Part shown: piece by piece, positions 18,466-25,433 of the stretch | Layout: each line of letters opens with the position of its first letter | How positions within the stretch are numbered: the stretch's first letter is position 1 | Source: Flavobacterium sasangense DSM 21067 | GTDB lineage: Bacteria; Bacteroidota; Bacteroidia; Flavobacteriales; Flavobacteriaceae | Direction: 5' to 3' | NCBI RefSeq assembly: GCF_000686885.1 | Contig: NZ_KK366035.1 | Coordinates: forward strand, 1 to 64,000 | Length of the DNA: 64,000 nucleotides | The notes under the pieces: model-generated | Seen by the model: only the letters and a program-made list of their open reading frames with translations | Told to the model about the DNA's origin: nothing | Database searches by the model: none | Translations under genes and position numbers: made by a program

Positions 18466-19308
18466 ATGAGTAGTGATGTTTTTTATTTTATAGGCTTTGT
18501 ATTTGCAATTTTAATTTTATTCATATTACCAAAAACTAAAGAAATATTTGAAAAAAATATACCTGAGGTCCTAGGTGTTTCATCTGCTTATTTTTATTTA
18601 CTTGCAGATATAAAAAGTGATTCCTTCAATTTAATCATTTTAGATTATTCTTGGCGTGATATAAATTCTTTGTTAGTTTTTTTTGGTATAGCATTAGCTC
18701 TTTTAGCTGTATATCTTAATTTTAAAATAAAATCAAAATTTATTACAAATGAAGAACTAGTTTCAGAACTAGAAATAACAAATAAAAAACTAGAAGTAAT
18801 TAAAAAGGAATATTATAAATTATGTTCTGACAACTTAAGAATAATATTTAAAAGTTTTTTTGATTTATCAAATGGCTGTGGTCGAGTTAGTGTATATAAG
18901 TATGATGGTGATGTTTTTAAACTATTAGGCAGATATTCTAATAATCCATTATACAACAAAAAAGGGCGTGATAGTTATCCTTCAAATGAAGGTTTTATTG
19001 CATTAGGCTGGGCAAATGAAATCTTTGAAATTTATAACATCCCACAATGGACAAAAAATGGTAAAGATTATAAGAATGCTGTTAAGGAATTATGCAATAT
19101 TTCAGACTCAACATTAAAAAACATTAAAATGAAAAGCTGTTCATTTTTTATATATCGTTTAGATAATGAAGATTCTAGACCTCCTTTAGGTATAGTGGTT
19201 GTTGAGCAATTACAATCATCACAAATTGACCATCAAAATATGAATGAAATTTTTTCAAGTAACGAACAACAATTATCATTTTTGATAAAATCAATGAAAT
19301 CTATATAA
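18466..19308 (+). CDS. Membrane protein with coiled coil and GAF-like domain
   Basis: The 280-aa protein has an N-terminal membrane helix (about 5-22), a second hydrophobic region (about 66-88) and a coiled coil (about 93-118). A cytoplasmic GAF-like domain follows (about 125-275; GRVSVYKYDGDVFKLLGRYS and FIALGWANEIF). GAF domains bind small ligands or serve as sensors. It follows the nuclease gene by 46 bp on the same strand and is the last gene before the noncoding region, so it could be a sensor or membrane effector of the operon, or an independent cargo gene. No catalytic motif is visible. Confidence 0.6.
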   Translation: MSSDVFYFIGFVFAILILFILPKTKEIFEKNIPEVLGVSSAYFYLLADIKSDSFNLIILDYSWRDINSLLVFFGIALALLAVYLNFKIKSKFITNEELVSELEITNKKLEVIKKEYYKLCSDNLRIIFKSFFDLSNGCGRVSVYKYDGDVFKLLGRYSNNPLYNKKGRDSYPSNEGFIALGWANEIFEIYNIPQWTKNGKDYKNAVKELCNISDSTLKNIKMKSCSFFIYRLDNEDSRPPLGIVVVEQLQSSQIDHQNMNEIFSSNEQQLSFLIKSMKSI

Positions 19309-20420
19309 TATTCATATTTATTACCTCATTCATCTGCACAAAAATCGCTCCTAGTCCAAGTATTCCTAGCATCAATTCTTTGTTTGCTTCATTTCGTTAA
19401 TAATTAAGTAAAAACAAATATTAAAAAAATAGGAACGCTATCGCTGAAGTATTTTCACCCACCCAGCCCAACGCTCTGCCAACGCTCAAGTGGTTTTCTC
19501 CCAAAGCAATAAGCACTTTTTTTTTCCCATGCTGTGCAAAGCATTTTTTGCCTGTTTTATTTTCCCAACCCCATCGCACATAAAACAGGCAAAAAAAGCC
19601 CTGCACTTTCCCAACGCTCGAAAAACAAGAGCTTCCCAACGCTAAAAACCACTCCCAAGCTATTTTACATAATGAAGGCAACATTATAGTTCAAAAAAAA
19701 GCGTTAATATTTTCGATGGTTTTTTTTTAGAACTATAATTTCATTATGTAAAATATCCGCTCAGCCAACGCTCCCACCCGAAAGCGGTACAGTATTTTCA
19801 TTGTTTTTTGAAGATGCCATAACGTAACACAACAACATTTGTAGTAAATAGAAAATACCCATTTCAAAAGACAAGTCAGGCATCCTCAAAAATCAAATTT
19901 GCCCACAAGAGTATAGTTTTTTATTTGCCAGAACATTGGTAGTAAATTGTTTTTAAGTCGTCTTGATGCTATACAATGTCGTAGAACAATTCAATAAACA
20001 AACAAACCCGATTTTAAAAAGACCAATCTAGCATCAAGCCGTCAATAAAAACAATCAGAAAACCCCATAAAGCAAATAAAAAACTATACCCTTGTTTCGC
20101 TACTGCCAGCGCACTAGGTAGAGTTCAGTAGGGGAAATCTCCCATTTCCCCAAACCCCTTAGGGTGCAATTTTTTTTAAAATAATGCCAGACGTTTTTCA
20201 CTCCGATTGATATTAAGCGGTAGGCATTCTTTCAAAAAAAACAGCTCAAATTTTAACCAATCCGAAAGTTGATTTTTGAATGGAAAGGTTTGGGCTTCCT
20301 TGCGATTGTGGAATGGATAAAAAAACGGTTGTTCTTTTTTTTCTTAATTCGTAGATATTCCGTACTTAAATGCACTATAACCCCTATATAAGTGCGGATT
20401 ATAGATAAATGAGTGCAAAA
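19309..20420. ncRNA. Strongly structured noncoding region with repeated stem modules
   Basis: No convincing gene lies here. It contains several long inverted repeats in series. AGTGGTTTT (19489-19497) pairs with 19645-19653 and encloses a 17-bp stem, 19544-19560 with 19580-19596. A bulged 26-bp stem joins 19661-19692 to 19730-19755. A 14-bp stem with one mismatch joins 19805-19818 to 19879-19892. An 18-bp perfect stem (19911-19928 with 20072-20089) encloses smaller stems 19946-19971 with 20029-20055. CCAACGCTC recurs at least five times. Segments 19813-19884 and 19965-20035 are diverged copies of one module closed by GATGC/GCATC. Whether this is a large RNA or a DNA structure (origin, transfer or recombination site) cannot be decided here, and neither can the transcribed strand. 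Confidence 0.5.
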
Positions 20421-20452
20421 TAAAAAACCCTCTCTTTCGAAAGGGTTTACTT
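20421..20452 (-). terminator. Terminator of the 20496-21299 gene
   Basis: An inverted repeat with arms AAACCCT and AGGGTTT surrounds CTTTCGAAAG. On the minus strand it is followed by a T-run. It lies 45 bp after the stop of the minus-strand gene. Confidence 0.6.
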
Positions 20453-20485
20453 TGCAACATTGCAGACTTTGCAAACTTGCAAACT
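20446..20485. repeat. TTGCA-rich repeats matching the iteron-like block
   Basis: TTTGCAACATTGCAGACTTT and GCAAACTTGCAAAC follow directly on each other. Bases 20461-20475 are identical to 9307-9321 in the replication gene. The shared 15-mer inside one element suggests a common binding site, for example for the replication protein. Confidence 0.4.
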
Positions 20486-20495
20486 GATGGTCTTT

Positions 20496-21299
20496 TTAGA
20501 ATACTTCTTGAACTTTCATTGCGTTACCTGCATTGAATAAGTAGTAATTTCCTCCAACTTCTTGATAAAACTCAATACCAACACAACCTAAAACAGCAAT
20601 ATTAGTTGTTAAGGTTGGAGAACCTGGCAAAGTTGCTGTAATATCAATTAATGAAGTCACAGCATTAACAGGAGTATAAGCAGAATAGGCAATATCTGAT
20701 AACTCATTCAATGTTGGTTCGGCAGGTTCATAAGCACTTGTAGCAGGATTATAAACAAAATCCGATACAGCAGCTAAGGCATTGATAATTCTAAAATGTG
20801 TCGCTCCTGATGGAACATTTAAAAAACTCAACGGATTAAAAGCTGGTAATGATAAAGTACTTTCGTTTCTATCAACTGTTGCAGTTAATGTAAATGGAGC
20901 ACTAAGAATACCATTAAAAGAAATGTTCTTATTAAAATCCAATCCTCTTAAATATTGAGGCTGTTGTGAAACCAAGACAGCTCTTTGTCCTCTGGCCTCT
21001 GAACCATCTTCAATATTTATTTTTTTCATAATAGCAGTTAATCTACCTGTAAATTGGCTATCAGTCATTTGTTTCATTAAAGCTGATAAAGCAATTCTAA
21101 CAGATTTTCCTGCCATTGCACATGCTGCAAACTCAGACATGTTTTCACGAGTACGAACAAAACCCGGTGCGGTTTTTACTTGCTCACCTGTTGGTCCACC
21201 TTTTAATCCTGCATAGTAACCAGTGTTACCTTTAATTTTGAAGTGACGAACTTCTCCTAACGTCCCGACATATTTAACATGTCCTTTTTGTTGAGCCAT
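20496..21299 (-). CDS. Unknown 267-aa protein of Bacteroidota elements
   Basis: The protein starts MAQQKGHVKYVGTLGEV and has a basic, glycine-rich N-terminal half (about 1-115) with a strongly patterned GYYAGLKGGPTGEQVK segment. The C-terminal part (about 120-267) looks all-beta. There is no signal peptide or membrane helix. The N-terminus looks like a nucleic-acid-binding or structural protein, and the beta-rich tail would suit a particle or surface protein, but I recognise no family. It lies alone on the minus strand between the structured region and the nuclease gene and has its own terminator. Confidence 0.7.
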   Translation of the reverse strand: MAQQKGHVKYVGTLGEVRHFKIKGNTGYYAGLKGGPTGEQVKTAPGFVRTRENMSEFAACAMAGKSVRIALSALMKQMTDSQFTGRLTAIMKKINIEDGSEARGQRAVLVSQQPQYLRGLDFNKNISFNGILSAPFTLTATVDRNESTLSLPAFNPLSFLNVPSGATHFRIINALAAVSDFVYNPATSAYEPAEPTLNELSDIAYSAYTPVNAVTSLIDITATLPGSPTLTTNIAVLGCVGIEFYQEVGGNYYLFNAGNAMKVQEVF

Positions 21300-21392
21300 A
21301 AGCTTAAATAAAATAATTATGTTTTGTGAAAAATTTCATTTAAATTTACAACATAAAGTACTGATTTACAACGTATTAAATAAAGTAAAATA

Positions 21393-21884
21393 ATGCATTT
21401 TAACGCAAAAGAAACCACGATTAAAAAAAACCTTCTCAAAATTGTAAAGTTTGTTGATGGTGATGGAATTATTTTAGAAGATATTATTTCAAAAAAGGAA
21501 TTTGAAGTTAGATTTTTAGGTATTGATGCACCCGAAATAAATTATTGTAATAAGATAAAACAAGATGAAAAAGAGTTGCAAGTTCCAGCTGCACTATTAA
21601 TCAAATTAGGTTATTTATCATTTAACTTTTTAAAAGATCAAGTTAATTTGGGTGATTATTGCACATTAGTACAGGAACAAAATAATTTATTTGATAAATA
21701 TGGAAGACATTTAGGCTATCTTATTTTAAATGATGGTAGAGTTTTGAACGAAATTATGATAAAAGAAGGCTATGCAAAGCCATATAACGATGTTTTCTGT
21801 GAAATGCTTCCATTGTATCAAGAATGGAATTTACAAGCTAAAAACAGCTTAAAAGGATTATATTCTTTGGTAAATAAATTTTAA
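21393..21884 (+). CDS. Thermonuclease-family (SNase-like) nuclease
   Basis: The 163-aa protein has the staphylococcal-nuclease fold pattern: VDGDG (21-25), RFLGIDAPE with Arg40, Asp45 and Glu48 in the R-x4-D-x2-E catalytic spacing, and Arg105 in DKYGRHLGY. These correspond to the catalytic Arg, Asp, Glu and second Arg of the family, so calcium-dependent nuclease activity is likely. There is no signal peptide, so it acts inside the cell, unlike secreted thermonucleases. It is the last gene before the right att copy, and its role in the element (defence, processing or degradation) is open. Confidence 0.88.
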   Translation: MHFNAKETTIKKNLLKIVKFVDGDGIILEDIISKKEFEVRFLGIDAPEINYCNKIKQDEKELQVPAALLIKLGYLSFNFLKDQVNLGDYCTLVQEQNNLFDKYGRHLGYLILNDGRVLNEIMIKEGYAKPYNDVFCEMLPLYQEWNLQAKNSLKGLYSLVNKF

Positions 21885-21921
21885 AATAATTGTTGGGAAA
21901 ATATCGGGAAGAATTAAAATA

Positions 21922-21962
21922 AAAAATCGTAATCACTTTAAAATTAAGTAATTACGATTTTT
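21922..21962. terminator. Bidirectional hairpin between nuclease gene and ssrA
   Basis: AAAAATCGTAAT (21922-21933) pairs with ATTACGATTTTT at 21951-21962, and the stem extends inward by ACTT/AAGT with a one-base bulge. It ends 5 bp before the att core, the same arrangement as at 4913-4950. It can terminate the nuclease gene on the plus strand and ssrA on the minus strand. Confidence 0.75.
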
Positions 21963-21966
21963 AAAA

Positions 21967-21982
21967 GTGGAGTCGCCGAGAA
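21967..21982 (-). repeat. Right attachment-site copy (native ssrA 3' end)
   Basis: This 16-bp core is identical to 4950-4965 and forms the acceptor-stem and T-arm side of the tmRNA 3' end. It continues without a break into the rest of ssrA, so this side carries the original gene. Confidence 0.85.
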
Positions 21983-22362
21983 TCGAACTCGGGTCCAAAC
22001 AAGCAATCAAATAGCTTTCTACACGCTTAGTTTCATCTTGGATTTTCGACAAAGAGCAAGGCTAGAAACCGCCACTCTTTGCTTAGCTCTGTCAGTGTCA
22101 GAACGGATTTAAAGCATTACCGTTCCTAGGTCTACTTTTACGGTTCCCCTAAACCAACCGCCATAAACCAAGGCTTTTGAGGAGAATCTAGCTTTCCTAC
22201 CTGGTAGGAACTAGGCAAATCTTACTATAATTCAGATTAAGCAGCTAAAGCGTAATTATTTTCGCCGTTTATAAGTTCGTACATTTGGATTTACGAGCTA
22301 AACATACAACGCTCGACGTGCTTACTAATCAATTCCACTCGCTGTCAAAACCAGTCGACCCC
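21968..22362 (-). ncRNA. ssrA: Transfer-messenger RNA (tmRNA)
   Basis: On the minus strand the RNA begins GGGGTCGACTGGTTTTGAC and ends in a T-arm (GTTCGATTC) and CGACTCCA, which pairs with the 5' end as an alanine-tRNA-like acceptor stem. The 395-nt length is normal. The CCA is not fully encoded and must be added. The tag frame at 22266-22237 reads GENNYALAA and then TAA, typical of Flavobacteriia. tmRNA rescues stalled ribosomes and marks the unfinished protein for proteolysis. Its 3' end is the integration target of the island. A TAATTTTG box at 22430-22423 on the minus strand may be the promoter of a precursor. Confidence 0.97.
22237..22266 (-). other. tmRNA tag peptide reading frame (GENNYALAA)
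   Basis: The minus strand reads GGC GAA AAT AAT TAC GCT and TTA GCT GCT TAA. The nine residues end in the ALAA degradation signal recognised by ClpXP-type proteases. An untemplated alanine from the charged tmRNA normally precedes them. Confidence 0.95.
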
Positions 22363-22455
22363 AGTTTTTGAGTGTTCAGTTGAGGTTTTCATTATGAAAA
22401 CTAAGTGATTCAAAAAGTGAGCCAAAATTACATTCTTTTTTTCAATTAAAAAAAC

Positions 22456-22487
22456 TTTGCATAGTCGCTTCTTTAAAGTTATATTTG
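22456..22487 (+). promoter_or_regulatory. Promoter of the 22527 dehydrogenase gene
   Basis: TTTG (22456-22459), 20 bases, then TATATTTG (22480-22487) fits the Bacteroidota TTTG-N19/20-TAnnTTTG pattern. The ATG follows 39 bp later. Confidence 0.55.
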
Positions 22488-22526
22488 TAACATTAAATCA
22501 ATATTCAGTTAAATATATTGTTTGTT

Positions 22527-23750
22527 ATGAAGTTTGGAATTATAAAAGAAAGAAAAAATCCACCGGATAGAAGAGTAGTATTTACTCCAGAAGAGTTAGT
22601 GCGCTTACAATCAGAACATCCTGAAGCAGAAATTAAAGTAGAAAGTTCTGATATTCGTATTTTTTCTGATGATCAATATCGCAATTTAGGCCTTAATGTC
22701 ACAACTGATGTGTCAGATTGTGATGTACTTTTTGGGGTAAAAGAAGTGCCAATTGATGCGTTGATTCCAAATAAAAAATACTTTTTCTTTTCACATACGA
22801 TTAAAAAACAACCTTATAACCGTAAATTATTACAAGCAATTTTAGCTAAAAATATCGAATTATACGATCATGAAACAATTGTAAATGCTTCTAATCACAG
22901 ATTAATTGGCTTTGGTCGTTATGCTGGTTTGGTTGGTGCTTATAATGGTTTCAGAGGATTCGGAATTAAATATGATTTATTTACTTTACCAAAAGCGGAA
23001 ACATTGAGCGGTAAAGAAGATTTGATTGCACGTTTAAAGCGTCAAACACTTCCAAACATTAAAATTGTGCTTACTGGTCACGGTAAAGTAGGAATGGGAG
23101 CAAAAGAAATTTTAGACGGAATCAAAATCAAAGAAGTTAGCGTTGAAGATTTCTTAAACAAAAAATATACAGAACCTGTTTACACCCAAATTGACGTGTT
23201 AGATTACAACAAACGCAAGGATGGGCAGGTTTTAGATAATAATGATTTCTATAAAAATCCTCAAGATTACGTATCAAATTTCGAGCGTTTTACGAAAGTA
23301 GCCGACATGTTCATCGCTGGACATTTTCACGGTAATGGTTCGCCAGATATCTTAACTCGAGAAATGCTTCGTGCTGCGGATAATAAAATTCAAGTGGTTG
23401 CGGATATTTCGTGTGATGTTGATGGTCCAGTGGCTTGTACTCTTAAAGCGTCAACAATTGCAGAACCATTTTTCGGATATTTGGCTAGTGAGCACAAAGA
23501 AGTTCCTTATACACATCCAGCGTCAATTATGGTAATGTCGGTTGATAATTTACCATGTGAGTTACCTAAAGATGCGAGCGAAGGTTTTGGTGAAATGTTC
23601 ATGCAACACGTAATTCCAGCTTTCTTTAATGGAGACAAAGATGGAATTTTACAAAGAGCTAAAATTACTGAAAATGGAAAATTGACAGAACGCTTCAAAT
23701 ACCTACAAGATTACGTAGATGAAAAAATAGAAGAATTATCTTCAAAATAA
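22527..23750 (+). CDS. NAD(P)-dependent oxidoreductase, alanine/saccharopine dehydrogenase-like
   Basis: From the ATG at 22527 the protein is 407 aa (MKFGIIKERKNPP). A TTG nine bases earlier is less likely, since the MKFGIIKE start is the family's first strand. The N-terminal domain is of the AlaDh/PNT type (about 1-140). A Rossmann-like segment KIVLTGHGKVGMGAKEIL lies at about 180, and FIAGHFHGNGSPDILTREML with CDVDGPVACT lies in the C-terminal half, as in lysine-forming saccharopine dehydrogenases. The substrate cannot be assigned. A hairpin terminator follows immediately. Confidence 0.75.
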   Translation: MKFGIIKERKNPPDRRVVFTPEELVRLQSEHPEAEIKVESSDIRIFSDDQYRNLGLNVTTDVSDCDVLFGVKEVPIDALIPNKKYFFFSHTIKKQPYNRKLLQAILAKNIELYDHETIVNASNHRLIGFGRYAGLVGAYNGFRGFGIKYDLFTLPKAETLSGKEDLIARLKRQTLPNIKIVLTGHGKVGMGAKEILDGIKIKEVSVEDFLNKKYTEPVYTQIDVLDYNKRKDGQVLDNNDFYKNPQDYVSNFERFTKVADMFIAGHFHGNGSPDILTREMLRAADNKIQVVADISCDVDGPVACTLKASTIAEPFFGYLASEHKEVPYTHPASIMVMSVDNLPCELPKDASEGFGEMFMQHVIPAFFNGDKDGILQRAKITENGKLTERFKYLQDYVDEKIEELSSK

Positions 23751-23756
23751 AATAAG

Positions 23757-23778
23757 CCCGATGTAAATCGGGTTTTTT
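23757..23778 (+). terminator. Terminator after the dehydrogenase gene
   Basis: CCCGAT-GTAA-ATCGGG followed by TTTTTT, starting 7 bp after the stop codon: a simple rho-independent terminator. Confidence 0.85.
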
Positions 23779-23807
23779 GTTTTTAATAAAACAATTAATA
23801 AACTTTT

Positions 23808-23823
23808 ACGAAAACGTTTTCGT
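23808..23823 (+). promoter_or_regulatory. LacI-family-type palindromic operator
   Basis: ACGAAAACGTTTTCGT is a perfect 16-bp palindrome with the central CG and AAACG/CGTTT half-sites typical of LacI/GalR repressors. It lies 116 bp before the FHS sugar transporter, which it probably controls. No LacI gene is in the window, so the regulator must be elsewhere. Confidence 0.6.
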
Positions 23824-23938
23824 TAATAAAATTATTTAAAATCAATTTTATTAAGGATGAATAAATGTATATTTAGGAATTATTTGTAAGATTATTTATG
23901 AATTTCTTTTTATACTAACAACCAATAAACTATTAAGT

Positions 23939-25375
23939 ATGGATACCAAACAAATTAAAACGAATTGGGCACAATTCATTCCATTAGTAACTGTTTTCTT
24001 TTTTTGGGGATTTGTTGCTGCAAGTAACGATATTTTAATTCCTGTTTTCAAAGAAGCTTTTGATTTAACACAAGGGCAAAGTCAATTGGTTTCGGTTGCC
24101 TTTTATGTAGCTTATACCGTTGGCTCAATTATTTATATGATTATTTCCTACCTTACTAAAGGTGATTTAATCAACCGAATAGGATATAAAAATTCCTTAG
24201 CATTAGGATTAACCATTTCTGCTTTAGGAACATTATTGTTTTATCCAGCTGCCAATTCGGGTTCTTTTGAATTAATGTTATCAGGTTTATTTACAGTAGG
24301 TTTGGGTTTTTCACTTCAACAAACCGTTGCAAATCCATTAGCTATTGCTCTTGGCCCTATAAATACAGGTTCACAACGTTTAACCTTAGCAGGAGGTATT
24401 AATAATTTAGGAACAACAATTGGTCCGTTAATTGTAAGTTTTGCGATTTTTGGTTCGGCTACTTCGAAAACTACAACTTTAGATATTGAAAGTGTTAAGA
24501 TTCCGTATTTGATATTAGGTGCTGCATTTTTATTAGTAGCTGTTTTTCTAAAATTTTCTTCATTACCAGATAAACCTGAAGCTGTTGTAGCTTCGGATGA
24601 TTCTATTTCTAATGACAGAGGTCACGCTTTAAAATATCCACAATTGATTTTAGGAATGATTGCCATATTTGTTTATGTAGGAGTTGAAGTATCTACAGCA
24701 AGTAATTTGCCAGCATACATGGAAAAAGATTTGGGTTTTTTAACTAAAGATATTGCGCCTTATATTTCATTATATTGGGCAAGTTTGATGATTGGAAGAT
24801 GGACAGGAGCTGTAGAAGCTTTTACCGATAAAATGGATTTACAGAAGATATTACGTTTTATAGCACCGTATTTAGCATTTGGAGTATTTTTATTAGTTAA
24901 TGCTATTGCAAAACATGATTTAACTCCTTTTTATGTGTATGCATTAATCATTTTAGTGCTTATTGGTGCTGATATGGCAAGTAAAGGAAATCCAGCGCGA
25001 ATGCTGTTAATTTTCTCAGGTTTAGGAATACTTGCTTTATTAATTGGAATGGCTACAACTGGAATGACTAGTGTATATGCTTTTACTTCAGTAGGTTTAT
25101 TCTGTAGTACTTTATGGCCATGTATTTTTACTTTAGCAGTTAGTGGATTAGGAAAGAATACAAGTCAGGGAAGTAGTTTTTTAATTATGATGATTATGGG
25201 TGGCGGTATTGTAAGTTGGTTACAAGGAGTAGTTGCTGACGAAACTACCATACATTCAAGTTATATTATTGGAGTACTTTGTTTTGCTTATTTGGCTTTT
25301 TATGCTTGGAAAGTAAAAGGAATATTAAAAGCTCAAGGGATTAGTTTTGAAAGTAAAATCTCAGGCGGACATTAA
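23939..25375 (+). CDS. FHS-family MFS sugar transporter (FucP/GluP-like)
   Basis: The 478-aa protein has about 12 hydrophobic helices. It starts with the family-typical FFFWGFVAASNDILIPVFK and contains GLGFSLQQTVANPLAIALGP, both characteristic of fucose/glucose/galactose:proton symporters. It sits in the inner membrane. The sugar cannot be told from sequence. The length is longer than E. coli FucP because of the loop near residue 215. The LacI-type palindrome upstream suggests control by sugar availability. A strong terminator follows. Confidence 0.88.
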   Translation: MDTKQIKTNWAQFIPLVTVFFFWGFVAASNDILIPVFKEAFDLTQGQSQLVSVAFYVAYTVGSIIYMIISYLTKGDLINRIGYKNSLALGLTISALGTLLFYPAANSGSFELMLSGLFTVGLGFSLQQTVANPLAIALGPINTGSQRLTLAGGINNLGTTIGPLIVSFAIFGSATSKTTTLDIESVKIPYLILGAAFLLVAVFLKFSSLPDKPEAVVASDDSISNDRGHALKYPQLILGMIAIFVYVGVEVSTASNLPAYMEKDLGFLTKDIAPYISLYWASLMIGRWTGAVEAFTDKMDLQKILRFIAPYLAFGVFLLVNAIAKHDLTPFYVYALIILVLIGADMASKGNPARMLLIFSGLGILALLIGMATTGMTSVYAFTSVGLFCSTLWPCIFTLAVSGLGKNTSQGSSFLIMMIMGGGIVSWLQGVVADETTIHSSYIIGVLCFAYLAFYAWKVKGILKAQGISFESKISGGH

Positions 25376-25393
25376 TATTTAATACTATATGTA

Positions 25394-25433
25394 AAACCTC
25401 CGATTGAAAATCTTCAATCGGAGGTTTTTTGTT
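25394..25433. terminator. Bidirectional terminator between transporter and creD
   Basis: AAACCTCCGATTGAA (25394-25408) pairs with TTCAATCGGAGGTTT (25413-25427) over a 4-base loop, followed by TTT. The 15-bp stem serves both converging genes. Confidence 0.88.

Larger units (their letters stand above)
4950..21982. mobile_element. ssrA-integrated genomic island (about 17 kb)
   Basis: The segment is bounded by the two 16-bp att copies. It has its own tyrosine integrase next to the left copy, replication-type genes, a defence-like operon, a structured noncoding segment, an unknown protein and a small nuclease. I see no relaxase, coupling protein or mating-pore gene, so it is either mobilised by another element or behaves like a satellite. 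The intact ssrA 3' end is rebuilt at the right copy, so ssrA should still work. Confidence 0.85.

Noticed and set aside
19421..19684. An 87-residue minus-strand open frame in the structured region
   Set aside because: It is written through the long inverted repeats, is rich in Trp/Phe/Gly without pattern, and has no start context. It is better explained as noncoding structured DNA.
19489..20089. Retron or group II intron RNA
   Set aside because: No reverse transcriptase gene lies within the element, and no intron domain V-like motif was seen.
20253..20474. A 73-residue minus-strand open frame before the unknown 267-aa gene
   Set aside because: It overlaps the terminator hairpin and TTGCA repeats, and has a low-complexity lysine-rich middle. 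No support as a gene.
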